From assembly GCF_030286555.1 (NCBI RefSeq), contig NZ_JASVWF010000001.1, positions 1,178,001-1,242,000 of the forward strand: a stretch of 64,000 nucleotides of DNA, written 5' to 3'. Below the pieces are notes generated by a model. It saw only the letters and a list, made by a program, of their open reading frames with translations, did no database searches and was not told the DNA's origin. Positions 43,545 through 52,510 of the stretch are shown here, piece by piece. The stretch comes from Actinomycetospora termitidis. GTDB lineage: Bacteria > Actinomycetota > Actinomycetes > Mycobacteriales > Pseudonocardiaceae. Every line of letters starts with the position of its first letter. Within the stretch, counting starts at the first letter, position 1. The translations under genes were made by a program, and so were the position numbers.

Positions 43545-44840
43545 TCAGGAACGGACGTACAGGCGCGGGGCCGCCAGCGCGGTGAGCGTCGTGATCAGCG
43601 CGATCACCACCAACAGCAGGCCCGGCCCCCAGGACGAGCCGCCGGCGAGCGCGAGCGTGCCGGTCGCGGCGAGCGGGACGAAGCCGGAGGCGACGCCGGC
43701 GACGTTCGCGGCGAGCGCGATGCCCGAGTACCGCAGGCGCGCGGGGAAGAGGTGGGCGAGCAGGTCGCCGGAGACGGCGTAGGGGATCGACAGCAGCGCG
43801 ACGCCGACCGTCACCGCGAGGATCACCAGGACCGCGTTCGTCGTGTCGATCAGCCAGAACATCGGCAGGGCGCCGAGCGCGGAGGCGATCCCGCCGACCA
43901 CCGTCACCCGCGCCGCGCCGAAGCGTTCGCCCAGCCGGCCGCCGACGAGCAGGACGACGATCTCTACCGCGGCCGCCACGAGCGTCGCGGTGAGGATCAG
44001 CGAGCGCGGGACGCCGAGCTCGGCGGTGGCGTAGCTGATGACGAAGGTCGTCACGAGGTAGAAGCCACCGACCCCGAGGAAGGCGGTGCCGGCGCCGACC
44101 AGCAGGGCGGGCCACGCCCGGCGGACCACCTCGAGCACCGGCGACGACGCCCGCGCGTCCTCGGCCAGCAGCTGCGCGAACAGCGGCGACTCCTCGACCC
44201 GCCGGCGCAGGTAGAGCGCGACGAGCAGCAGCGGGAACGCGGCCAGGAACGGCAGCCGCCAGCCCCAGGCGTCGAAGTCCTCCGGCGGCAGCAGGGCGAC
44301 CACCAGGAACGCGCCCGACGAGAGCAGGGTGCCGATGGGCGAGCCGACCTGCGGCATCGCGGCGTAGCGCCCGCGCTTCTCGGGCGGCGCGTGTTCGACG
44401 GCGAGCGTCACCGCGCCGCCCCACTCCCCGCCGACCGCGATGCCCTGCAGCAGCCGCAGCGCGGTCAGCAGCACCGGTGCGGCGACGCCGATGTCGACGT
44501 AGGTGGGCAGCAGGCCGATCAGCCCGGTGACGACGCCGATCATGACCACGGTGACGATCAGGCAGGTGCGCCGCCCGATCCGGTCGCCGAGGTGGCCGAA
44601 CAGGATGCCGCCGACCGGGCGGGCGAGGAAACCGACGGCGAACGTCGCGAACGCGCCCGCCGTGGCCGCGGCCGGGTTGCCGGAGACGAAGAACAGCCGG
44701 TTGAACACCAGCGACGCGGCGGTGCCGAAGAGGAAGAAGTCGTACCACTCCAGCGCGGTGCCGACGAACGCGCCGAACGCCACGCGGCGGGCGTCGCGTT
44801 CGGTGACCGTCGGGCGGGACGTCAGGTCGTGCTCGGTCAC
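43545..44840 (-). CDS. MHS-family major facilitator transporter
   Basis: A 431-residue 12-helix MFS protein of the metabolite:H+ symporter group (like ShiA, ProP). Motifs: A-L-E-W-Y-D-F-F-L-F-G near residue 30, G-H-L-G-D-R-I-G-R-R near 83, R-L-L-Q-G-I-A-V-G-G-E-W-G-G near 128. These carry organic acids, betaine or similar solutes. It is the last gene of an operon with an amidohydrolase and the urease-like genes, so it may import their substrate. GTG at 44840, 16 bases after the amidohydrolase stop. Confidence 0.93.
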   Translation of the reverse strand: MTEHDLTSRPTVTERDARRVAFGAFVGTALEWYDFFLFGTAASLVFNRLFFVSGNPAAATAGAFATFAVGFLARPVGGILFGHLGDRIGRRTCLIVTVVMIGVVTGLIGLLPTYVDIGVAAPVLLTALRLLQGIAVGGEWGGAVTLAVEHAPPEKRGRYAAMPQVGSPIGTLLSSGAFLVVALLPPEDFDAWGWRLPFLAAFPLLLVALYLRRRVEESPLFAQLLAEDARASSPVLEVVRRAWPALLVGAGTAFLGVGGFYLVTTFVISYATAELGVPRSLILTATLVAAAVEIVVLLVGGRLGERFGAARVTVVGGIASALGALPMFWLIDTTNAVLVILAVTVGVALLSIPYAVSGDLLAHLFPARLRYSGIALAANVAGVASGFVPLAATGTLALAGGSSWGPGLLLVVIALITTLTALAAPRLYVRS

Positions 44841-44856
44841 GGGGACCTCCTGGTGA

Positions 44857-46497
44857 TCAGTCCAGCCCGAGGGCGGCGGCGCCGTGGGTGGGCTCGCCCT
44901 CGAGCAGGGTCGCGACGACCTCGGTGTCGCCGATGCGGTCCGGGTCGATCGCGGTGACGTCGTCGCCGAGCACGACCAGGTCGGCGTACTTCCCGGCGGC
45001 GAGCGACCCGCGGAGGGCCTCGTCGCCCGCGATCCAGGCGGTGTCCACGGTGAGCGAGCGCAGCGCCGTCACCGGGTCGACGCGCTCGTCGGGGCCGATC
45101 AACCGTCCCGACGACGAGCGGCGGGTCACCATCGCGGCCATCGTGCGGAGCGGGTGGCCGTCGGCGACGCACGGCCGGTCCGACGACGACGGAACCCGGA
45201 CGCCGGCCCGCAGGAACGACGCGTGCCGGTAGAGCAGGTCGGTGCGGTCGCCGACGGCGGCGGCCATCGAGTCGCCGATCTCGACGAGGAACCGCGCCTG
45301 CGGTACCGGCGTGATCCCCAGGGCGGCGAAGCGCTGGACCTCCTCATCGGACACGACGCCCGCGTGCTCGATCCGGTGCCGGACGGTCGGGCGGGGCAGG
45401 CGGGCCTGCGCGTCCGCGAACGCGTCGAGTCCCATCGCCACCGCGCGGTCGCCGATCGCGTGCGCGGCCACCGTCCACCCCGCGAGGTGTGCGCCGACGA
45501 TCATGTCGTGCATGTGGCCGGGGTCGTCCTGGTAGTAGCCGGCGTGGTCGCGGTCGACGAACGGCTCGCCCATCGCGGCGGTCCGCGAGCTCAGGGCCCC
45601 GTCCAGGAAGATCTTCATTGGCCCGAGACGCAGGCGGTCGTCGCCGAATCCGGTCCGCATCCCGAGGTCGATCCCGACACCCTCACCCCCGGCGACCTCG
45701 TGCAGCGCCGCGTCCACCGGCATGACGACGACCCGCTGGGTGAGCAGCCCCTGCTCGCGGGCCAGCTGGTAGGCGCCCAGCTCGCGCGGGGTGCGGCCCA
45801 TGAACCCGGCCGCGATGCCGCACTCCGTGACCTGCGTGAGGCCCTGCGCGGCGTACACCGCGGACGCGCGGCCCAGGGCCTCGGCGACGTCCGGCACGGC
45901 GTAGGGCCGCATCAGGTCCGCGATCAGCGGCTGCGCGGCCTCCTCGACGACACCGGTGGGCGCGCCCTCGTCGTCCAGCACGATCTTCCCGCCCTCGGGC
46001 GCGGTGACCGTGCCGGACAGGATCCCGGCCCGGCGCAGCGCCTCGGTCGACGCCGCGCACACGTGCCCGGAGCGGTGCTGCAGGCGCACCGGGCGGCCCC
46101 CGGCGGCGCGGTCGAGCGCGGCGTGGTGCGGGGAGCCGCCGAGCAGCACGTCGTCGTAGCCGGAGCCGACGACGAACGCGTCCGGCGGCAGCTCCGCGGC
46201 CCGCTGCGCGACCGCGTCGTAGACCTCGTCGAGCGTGCGCATCCCCGCGAGGTCGATCTCGGCGAGGGTCTGGCCGTACCAGGCCATGTGGTTGTGGGCG
46301 TCGCCGAACCCGGGCACCACCGTGGCTCCCGCGGCGCCCACGGTCCGCCGCGCGGTGATCCCCGCCGGCAACGACCCGTCGTCCAGGACGGCCAGCACCC
46401 GGCCACCGTGGACCGCCAGTCCCCGCGCGGTCCGGCCGAGGCCGTCCCCGTCGAGGGTCAGCACGGCGGCGTCGTGCAGGTGCAGGTCGATCTCCAC
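44857..46497 (-). CDS. Amidohydrolase of the YtcJ/AtzC-like family (amidohydrolase 3)
   Basis: A 546-residue metal-dependent amidohydrolase. The first metal site G-F-G-D-A-H-N-H-M is near residue 55 (the usual H-x-H read as H-N-H), G-S-G-Y-D near 104, K-I-F-L-D-G-A-L-S-S-R near 275, A-A-H-A-I-G-D-R-A near 322, R-H-R-I-E-H-A near 350, and S-S-D-R-P-C near 412. The carboxylated Lys is in the K-I-F-L-D-G segment. GTG at 46497 with GAGGAG just upstream and eight bases after ureC. Pairing with a UreC-like protein suggests stepwise hydrolysis of a nitrogenous compound (inference). Confidence 0.9.
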   Translation of the reverse strand: MEIDLHLHDAAVLTLDGDGLGRTARGLAVHGGRVLAVLDDGSLPAGITARRTVGAAGATVVPGFGDAHNHMAWYGQTLAEIDLAGMRTLDEVYDAVAQRAAELPPDAFVVGSGYDDVLLGGSPHHAALDRAAGGRPVRLQHRSGHVCAASTEALRRAGILSGTVTAPEGGKIVLDDEGAPTGVVEEAAQPLIADLMRPYAVPDVAEALGRASAVYAAQGLTQVTECGIAAGFMGRTPRELGAYQLAREQGLLTQRVVVMPVDAALHEVAGGEGVGIDLGMRTGFGDDRLRLGPMKIFLDGALSSRTAAMGEPFVDRDHAGYYQDDPGHMHDMIVGAHLAGWTVAAHAIGDRAVAMGLDAFADAQARLPRPTVRHRIEHAGVVSDEEVQRFAALGITPVPQARFLVEIGDSMAAAVGDRTDLLYRHASFLRAGVRVPSSSDRPCVADGHPLRTMAAMVTRRSSSGRLIGPDERVDPVTALRSLTVDTAWIAGDEALRGSLAAGKYADLVVLGDDVTAIDPDRIGDTEVVATLLEGEPTHGAAALGLD

Positions 46498-46505
46498 GGA
46501 ACTCC

Positions 46506-48185
46506 TCAGGCGAGATGGTGCAGACGCGTCAGCGGCAGGTCGCGGGCCGCGTCGATGCGGGGTTCCAGCGGGACCTCCTCGCCGTCGACGCGGACCGGGC
46601 TCGGCTCCCCCGGCAGCTCGACGACGGGGGTGGCCGTGTTGTGCAGCATGTCCGCGCTGCCCAGTCCGCGTGAACCCCCGACGCGCAGGTAGGACGGTCC
46701 CGACGGCAGGTCGGTCGCGCCGACCCCGACGAACAGGTGCGCGAGCCGGGTCGGGGCCCCGCCGCGCCCGCCGTGGAAGGCCCGCATCCGCCGCGGCTGC
46801 CCGAGCCGGGTCGAGCCGGAGCCGGAGCCGGCCGCGCCGAAGGCGACGAAGCCCGACGTCAGGACCAGCTCGGGGGAGGTGCCGAACCACGCCGGGGACC
46901 ACAGCACGACGTCCGCGAGCCGCCCCGGCGCGAGCGACCCGACATGCGCCGCGAGCCCGTGCGCCCGGGCCGGGTTCTCGGTCAGCTTGGCGAGGTACCG
47001 CAGCACGCGGGCGTTGTTCGCGACGTCGGGTCCGGTCTCCCCGGCGAGCACGGCGTTCACGTGCGCGAGCTGCCAGCACCGCCGCACGGTCTCCCCGATC
47101 CGGCCCATGCCGAGGGCGTCGGAGTTGACGATCGAGATCGCGCCGAGGTCGTGCAGGGCGTTCTCGGCGGCGATCGCGTGCTCGCGGATGCGGGAGGCGG
47201 CGATCGCGAGGTCGGAGTCGACGTCGGCGTGCGCGCGGTGCACCGTGCGGGTCATCGGGCCGAGCTCGGCGACGGTGGCCGCGGTCAGCGGCAGCGTCGG
47301 GGTCGTGGAGGAGCACAGGACGTGCGGTTCGCGGACGACCTGGAGCAGGTCGGGATGCCCACCGCCGCCCTCCACGTGGTAGGCGTGTACGGTCCTCCCG
47401 CCGACGGCGGACAGGGTGTCGGCGAGGAACCCGGACTCGTTCAGCGTGTCCGTGTGCAGGGCGACCGGCAGGTCGGCCGCCTCGGCGACGGACAGGCAGG
47501 TGTCGACGGCGTCCGGGCCCGCGCCCCAGTCCTCGTGGACCTTGAACCCGCCCGCGCCGGCCTCGACGGCCGCCTCGATGAGCGCCGGGGAGGACGTCGA
47601 GCCGCGCGCGAGGAAGGCGGCGTTGACCGGAGCCGCCGACCACGACGCCATCAGCGTGTGCAGGTTGGTCGCCGGGTTCGCCCCGACGTCCCACACCCCG
47701 CCGATGCCCATCCCGACCAGCGTCGTCACGCCGGTCGCGAGGGCGGCCGGAGCGAGGTCGGCGTTGGAGAGGTGCACGTGCGAGTCGACCGCGCCCGGCG
47801 TCGCGATCAGGCCCTCGCCGGGGACCATCGCGGTGTGGGCGTCGACGACGAGGTCCACGCCCGCGACGACGTCCGGGTTGCCGGCCCGCCCGATCCCGAC
47901 GACCCGGCCGTCCTTCACGCCGATCGAGGTCTTGCGGACGCCGAGCAGCGGGTCGATCAGGAGGACCCCGAGGATCACGAGGTCGAGGGCCGAGTCCCGC
48001 CCGGCGCGGCCGGTGACGAGGGCGCCGTACCGGGCGGTCTTGCCGCAGCCGCCGAGCATCTCCTCGCCGTGCTCGACGTCGTCGGCCTCCACCTCGACCC
48101 ACAGTCCGGTGTCGCCGAGCCGGACCCGGTCGCCCGTGGTGGGGCCGTAGCGGCGGGCGTAGTCGCGGCGATCCATGGCAGTCAC
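46506..48185 (-). CDS. ureC: Urease alpha subunit-like protein (UreC)
   Basis: A 559-residue UreC homologue. The nickel-site residues are conserved: H136-V-H138, carbamylation Lys215 with His217 in F-K-V-H-E-D-W, H244 in H-T-D-T-L-N-E, H270, and Asp356 in N-S-D-A-L-G-M-G-R. The mobile flap, C-H-H in classical ureases, reads V315-H316-R317, keeping the catalytic His but losing the Cys; the loop after the first His pair lacks the usual G-G-G-T-G-P-A. It thus belongs to a divergent urease branch. GTG at 48185 overlaps the ureAB stop. No ureE, F, G or D is present in the window, so nickel loading must depend on genes elsewhere. Confidence 0.88.
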   Translation of the reverse strand: MTAMDRRDYARRYGPTTGDRVRLGDTGLWVEVEADDVEHGEEMLGGCGKTARYGALVTGRAGRDSALDLVILGVLLIDPLLGVRKTSIGVKDGRVVGIGRAGNPDVVAGVDLVVDAHTAMVPGEGLIATPGAVDSHVHLSNADLAPAALATGVTTLVGMGIGGVWDVGANPATNLHTLMASWSAAPVNAAFLARGSTSSPALIEAAVEAGAGGFKVHEDWGAGPDAVDTCLSVAEAADLPVALHTDTLNESGFLADTLSAVGGRTVHAYHVEGGGGHPDLLQVVREPHVLCSSTTPTLPLTAATVAELGPMTRTVHRAHADVDSDLAIAASRIREHAIAAENALHDLGAISIVNSDALGMGRIGETVRRCWQLAHVNAVLAGETGPDVANNARVLRYLAKLTENPARAHGLAAHVGSLAPGRLADVVLWSPAWFGTSPELVLTSGFVAFGAAGSGSGSTRLGQPRRMRAFHGGRGGAPTRLAHLFVGVGATDLPSGPSYLRVGGSRGLGSADMLHNTATPVVELPGEPSPVRVDGEEVPLEPRIDAARDLPLTRLHHLA

Positions 48186-48751
48186 GGGCTCAGCTCCACG
48201 ATCTCCACCCTGCGGTGCTCGTCCGGTGCGACCCGCAGCGCGGTGCCGGCGGGGACGTCGAGGCGCCACCGGCCCGGTGGGGTGGTGACGACGAGCGCGG
48301 GGTTGAGGGCGTCGAGGGGGACGTGGGAGGAGACCCAGACGTCCAGCCGGCCGGTGTTGTGCAGCGTCGCCTCCGCCCGCTCCCGCCCGGGCGCGAGGAC
48401 GACCTCGCCGTCGCCGACCCGCACCGCCCCGGCGTCGTCGTCGCCGGGGGAGCCGAACGGGGCGTCGACGTGCACGAGCGCGGTGCCGTGCGGGAAGAGG
48501 GCCTCGACCTGCACCGACGGCACGGCGGCGGCGGCCCCGTCGAGGATCGAGGACGGGTCGACGAGGTGGCGGGCCCGGGCCACCACCTCGTCGTGGGCCA
48601 TCCCGTCCCACGCCATCTCGCACACCTCGTCGCACACCAGCGCGACCGCCTCGGTGACCCCGAGCCGCGCCCCGCGGGCGAGGCGGCGGCGGGCGAGGTC
48701 GGCCGCGGCGGCCAGCAGGAGCCGTTCGTGCTCGCGCGGGGTGAGGTGCAC
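48182..48751 (-). CDS. Fused urease gamma-beta subunit (UreAB)
   Basis: A 189-residue fusion. Residues 1-100 are UreA (L-T-P-R-E-H-E-R-L-L, E-A-V-A-L-V, V-Q-V-E-A-L-F-P-H-G-T-A-L-V); residues ~108-189 are UreB (L-H-N-T-G, S-S-H-V-P-L, N-P-A-L, R-L-D-V-P-A-G-T-A-L-R). Fusion of these subunits occurs in Helicobacter UreA and in second urease loci of Streptomyces. In UreB the usual Y-H-F (S-H-Y-H-F) is replaced by S-H-V-P-L, another divergence. GTG at 48751 starts the four-gene operon. Confidence 0.88.
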   Translation of the reverse strand: MHLTPREHERLLLAAAADLARRRLARGARLGVTEAVALVCDEVCEMAWDGMAHDEVVARARHLVDPSSILDGAAAAVPSVQVEALFPHGTALVHVDAPFGSPGDDDAGAVRVGDGEVVLAPGRERAEATLHNTGRLDVWVSSHVPLDALNPALVVTTPPGRWRLDVPAGTALRVAPDEHRRVEIVELSP

Positions 48752-48761
48752 GTCGGAGGTT

Positions 48762-49070
48762 CTACCCCCGGACGCGCCGCCCGCCGACCCGGCGTGCGCC
48801 GGCGAGCAGGGCCCCGCCGCCGATGACGACGGCGGCCGCGGCCAGGACCCAGCGCGGGTCGACGGCCACGAGGACGGCGGGGGCGGCCATCGCGAGCGCC
48901 GCCACCGCGACGCTGACCAGCCCGACGAGCAGGGCGATCAGGCTCGGTCCCCGTCGGGCCGGCGCCGCGGGGGCCTCCCCGGCGGCCTCCGGGCGGTCGG
49001 CGTCGGCGTGCACCGTGTACGGCTGCTCGGGGGTCCGCCAGGCCTTCGGGTCGAATCCGGACTCAGCCAC
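48762..49070 (-). CDS. Small membrane protein
   Basis: A 102-residue protein with a hydrophilic N-terminus (1-40) and two transmembrane helices (~43-68, 73-93), ending in an Arg/Gly tail. ATG at 49070 lies eight bases inside the end of the PspC gene upstream, so they are co-translated. No domain recognised; its partner suggests a role at the envelope. Confidence 0.8.
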   Translation of the reverse strand: MAESGFDPKAWRTPEQPYTVHADADRPEAAGEAPAAPARRGPSLIALLVGLVSVAVAALAMAAPAVLVAVDPRWVLAAAAVVIGGGALLAGARRVGGRRVRG

Positions 49071-50289
49071 GACGCACCGCCACGTCCCCGACGCCGTTGC
49101 GGACCTGCAGGTCGATCACCGGTCCGCCCGGACCGTCCGGCCCGAGGTCGACCAGGCCCGTCACCGCGTTGCCGGTCCGGCCGAGGCAGTCCATGTCGCC
49201 CAGCCCGTGCGCGCAGGTCACGGTGACGTCGGCGGTGGCGGGCACGGTGACCGTCAGGTCGCCCGCCCCGGACTCGACGCTCGTGCGGATCGGCGGCCCG
49301 CCGGGGGCGAGGCGGGACAGGTCGAGGTCCACGTCGCCGAGGCCGGTGCGGTACCCGGGGAGGACCTGGGCGGCCGCGACCGGGGTGGCGACGACGTCCC
49401 CGACGCCCTGCTGCTCGCCCGAGAAGCCGCCGTCGTCGCCGGGCCCCCGGGAGACGGCGACCGATCCGATGACGGTGGCGATCAGCAGCGGGATCGCGAC
49501 GAACACCAGGCCGCGGCGCGAACAGCCGGCGGGCCGGGAGCGCAGCGAGCCGACGACCAGGCCGAGCCCGACGACGCCCAGCGCGGCCGCCGGCACCCAC
49601 ACCCCGGTGACGCCGGGGACGCCGAGCAGCAGCGCGACACCGGCGAGGCCGGCGGCGAGCAGCGCGAGGGCCAGGGTCACGGGGGTGAGGACCGAGCGCG
49701 GCCCCCGTTCCACGGGCGGCGCGGGCGCGGGCGGTGCCGCGGTCGGCAGGCGCCACGACCGGGGGTCGGCACCGAGCGCGTCCCACGCCACCGGCACGGA
49801 CGACTCGTCGGGACGGGAGAACGCGACCGGCGCGACACCGGGCGTGCCCGGGACACCGAGGTCGGAGCGCCCGGTGTGCAGCAGGTACACCGCGACCGCG
49901 GCGACGCCGAGCGCGACCAGCGTCATGACCCGGCCGGAGAACGCCGGGGCGAGCGTGGCGATCGCGGCGATCACCGTCGCGATCACGACGAGCGTCGGGG
50001 CCTTCCCGCGATGCCCGGCGCCGAACGCGCGGTCCCGGCGGACCGGGTCCGCGGGATCGGACGGGAGCACCAGCCACCCCAGCAGGTAGAGCAGCACGCC
50101 GCCCCCGACGATCGCCCAGACGACGAACGCGACGCGCACCAGCGTCGGGTCGAGGGCGTAGCGGCGGGCGATCGCCCCCGCGACCCCGGCGACCTTCGTG
50201 TCCTCCTGACGGCGGGCGGGCCGGGTCTCCCACACCCCCCGTGCGACGGACGCGACGTCCGTCCCGTCCTTGACTCCTGCCCCGCTCAT
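49063..50289 (-). CDS. PspC-domain membrane protein with LiaF-like extracellular domain
   Basis: A 408-residue membrane protein. The PspC domain is at the N-terminus (V-A-G-V-A-G-A-I-A-R-R-Y near 34, V-R-V-A-F-V-V-W-A). About six further hydrophobic helices follow up to residue ~280, then an extracellular beta-rich domain (G-L-G-D-V-D-L-D-L-S, S-G-A-G-D-L-T-V-T-V, N-G-V-G-D-V) resembling the DUF2154/LiaF repeat. Such proteins report cell-envelope stress to a sensor kinase. ATG at 50289; it diverges from a PspC-containing kinase, so the two form one system. Confidence 0.9.
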   Translation of the reverse strand: MSGAGVKDGTDVASVARGVWETRPARRQEDTKVAGVAGAIARRYALDPTLVRVAFVVWAIVGGGVLLYLLGWLVLPSDPADPVRRDRAFGAGHRGKAPTLVVIATVIAAIATLAPAFSGRVMTLVALGVAAVAVYLLHTGRSDLGVPGTPGVAPVAFSRPDESSVPVAWDALGADPRSWRLPTAAPPAPAPPVERGPRSVLTPVTLALALLAAGLAGVALLLGVPGVTGVWVPAAALGVVGLGLVVGSLRSRPAGCSRRGLVFVAIPLLIATVIGSVAVSRGPGDDGGFSGEQQGVGDVVATPVAAAQVLPGYRTGLGDVDLDLSRLAPGGPPIRTSVESGAGDLTVTVPATADVTVTCAHGLGDMDCLGRTGNAVTGLVDLGPDGPGGPVIDLQVRNGVGDVAVRRG

Positions 50290-50462
50290 GAGGCCCATCC
50301 TCTCGGTTCTGCGCCGGTGACGGCACCGAGACTGCCGAGCGGGGCGGCGCGGATCGTCCGGGACGACCCCGGTAGTGACCCCGGGCGACCCTGGGATTTC
50401 CCGGGGTCGCCCGCACGGTGAACCCGAGGTCCACCGCCGCGGGTCCGTGTGACGATGGCTCC

Positions 50463-51722
50463 ATGACCCAGACCGACCCCGGGCCCGCGGAGGCCGTGAC
50501 GCCCGCCGCGGGGGAGCGTCGCGTGCAGCGGTACCGCCGCGGTGCGGTCGTCGCGGGTGTCGCGGGCGGGGTCGCCGAGCACCTGGACGTCCCGGTGCTG
50601 CGGGTGCGGATCGCCTTCACCGTCCTCTGCGCGCTCGGCGGGGCCGGGGTGCTGGCCTACGGCGGGCTGTGGGTGTTCTGTCCGCTCGAGCCCGCGGGCA
50701 CCGAGCGCGAGGTCGACGACCGGGACCGGCTGCGTGGCTACGGGCTGGTCGCCCTGGGGCTCGCGCTGGCGCTCGTGCTCTCCGCGGTCGGCGACCAGAT
50801 CTCCGGCTGGATCCTCGGACCGCTCGGGGTGGCGCTGGTCGGTGCGGCCGTCGTCTGGCGGGAGGCCGACGGCGGGTCCGGCACGGGCCGGGGGCGCACG
50901 CGGGTCGTCTCCGGGCGGGCCGGGGTGCTCCGGGCCGTGCTCGGCGCGGTCCTCGTCGCGGGCGGGATCGCCGCGTTCCTGCTCGGCTCGCTGGACGTCG
51001 GGGCGGTGCAGTTCGGGCTGCTCGCGGCGACCGCGACGCTGGTCGGGGTCGTCGTCCTGACGGTGCCGTGGTGGATGCGGCTGGTCCGGGAGCTGTCGGC
51101 CGAACGCCGGGAGCGCATCCGCAGCGAGGAGCGCGCCGAGATCGCCGCGCACCTGCACGACTCCGTGCTCCAGACCCTCGCGCTGATCCAGCGCCACACC
51201 GAGGTCGCCGGGGACGAGACCGCCCGCGAGGTCCGGCGCCTGGCCCGTCGTCAGGAACGGGAGCTGCGGGACTGGCTCTACCAGGAGGCCGGCGACGAGA
51301 CGCCGACCCCGGAGACCACCTGCTTCGGCGCGGCGCTGCGGACCGCGGCCGGCGACGTGGAGGACACCTTCGCGGTGTCGGTCGCGCCCGTGATCGTCGG
51401 GGACGCGGTGTTCGACGTGCGTACCGCGGCCCTGGTCGCCGCCGCCCGCGAGGCGATGACCAACGCGGCCAAGCACGCCGGGGTCGAGGAGGTCAGCGTG
51501 TACGCGGAGGTCGAGGACGGCACCGTCTCGGTGTTCGTGCGGGACCGCGGGAAGGGCTTCGAGCCGGACGCGGTGCCCACCGACCGGCACGGCCTCGCCG
51601 ACTCCATCCACGCCCGCGTCGAGCGGCACGGCGGCACCGTGCGGCTGCGGACCGCGCCGGGCGAGGGCACCGAGGTGGGGCTGACGATGCCCCGCACCGA
51701 GCAACCGAGCGAGGTGGCATGA
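50463..51722 (+). CDS. PspC-fused histidine kinase (NarL-type)
   Basis: A 419-residue sensor: PspC domain at 23-75 (R-G-A-V-V-A-G-V-A-G-G-V-A-E-H-L), additional helices to ~205, then HisKA_3 with the phospho-His in A-A-H-L-H-D-S-V-L-Q (His232) and a HATPase domain (N-A-A-K-H-A-G near 338, G-K-G-F near 370, G-L-A-D-S). Its own PspC domain mirrors the divergent PspC protein, suggesting that both interact in the membrane. ATG at 50463. The stop overlaps the response regulator ATG. Confidence 0.94.
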   Translation: MTQTDPGPAEAVTPAAGERRVQRYRRGAVVAGVAGGVAEHLDVPVLRVRIAFTVLCALGGAGVLAYGGLWVFCPLEPAGTEREVDDRDRLRGYGLVALGLALALVLSAVGDQISGWILGPLGVALVGAAVVWREADGGSGTGRGRTRVVSGRAGVLRAVLGAVLVAGGIAAFLLGSLDVGAVQFGLLAATATLVGVVVLTVPWWMRLVRELSAERRERIRSEERAEIAAHLHDSVLQTLALIQRHTEVAGDETAREVRRLARRQERELRDWLYQEAGDETPTPETTCFGAALRTAAGDVEDTFAVSVAPVIVGDAVFDVRTAALVAAAREAMTNAAKHAGVEEVSVYAEVEDGTVSVFVRDRGKGFEPDAVPTDRHGLADSIHARVERHGGTVRLRTAPGEGTEVGLTMPRTEQPSEVA

Positions 51723-52393
51723 GCACGACCGTGGACACCGACCCCGCGCGGGTCTTCATCGTGGACGACCACGCCCTGTTCCGACGCGGCGTGCGCGCGG
51801 AGCTGGAGGGCCCCGGCGTCAGCGGGGTGAGCGTCGTCGGCGAGGCCGGGTCCGTGGGCGAGGCGGTCGCCGGGATCGGGCACTACCGGCCGGACGTGGT
51901 GCTCCTCGACGTGCACATGCCCGACGGCGGCGGTGCCGCGGTGCTCGCCCGGACGCGGACGGAGTACCCGGACGTCGTGTTCCTGGCGCTGTCGGTGTCG
52001 GACGCGGCCGAGGACGTCATCTCCGTGATCCGCGCGGGCGCTCGCGGCTACGTCACGAAGACGATCTCGGGCCGCGACCTCGCCGACGCCGTCGTGCGGG
52101 TGAAGGCAGGGGACCCGGTGTTCTCGCCGCGCCTGGCCGGATTCGTGCTGGACGCGTTCGCCGACCGGCCGGGTGCCGCGCCCCCGGTGGACCCGGAGGT
52201 CGACCAGCTCACCCGCCGCGAGCGCGACGTCCTGCGCCTGCTCGCCCGGGGCTACGCCTACAAGGAGATCGCGGCCGAACTGGTCATCTCGATCAAGACC
52301 GTCGAGACCCACGTGTCCAGCGTGCTGCGCAAGACCCAGTCGTCGAACCGGCACGAGCTCTCGCGGTGGGCGACGGACCGTCGGCTGGTCTAG
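51719..52393 (+). CDS. NarL/LuxR-type response regulator
   Basis: A 224-residue regulator with receiver domain (D16-D17, phospho-Asp64 in D-V-V-L-L-D-V-H-M-P, K-T-I near 115) and LuxR helix-turn-helix (L-T-R-R-E-R-D-V-L-R-L-L near 163). ATG at 51719 overlaps the kinase stop (ATGA). With the PspC kinase it forms a PspC-HK-RR envelope-stress system of the MacRS/LiaRS kind. Confidence 0.96.
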   Translation: MSTTVDTDPARVFIVDDHALFRRGVRAELEGPGVSGVSVVGEAGSVGEAVAGIGHYRPDVVLLDVHMPDGGGAAVLARTRTEYPDVVFLALSVSDAAEDVISVIRAGARGYVTKTISGRDLADAVVRVKAGDPVFSPRLAGFVLDAFADRPGAAPPVDPEVDQLTRRERDVLRLLARGYAYKEIAAELVISIKTVETHVSSVLRKTQSSNRHELSRWATDRRLV

Positions 52394-52510
52394 TGGTTGC
52401 GCCTCACCGGCGCTGCTTCGCAGGTGTTCAACGCGGGGAGACCGTCGGACCCCTCAGCCATGCTCGCCCGGTTCGGTCCCGTTCGGGGGTCGGCGGAGGA
52501 GGGCGTAGCG

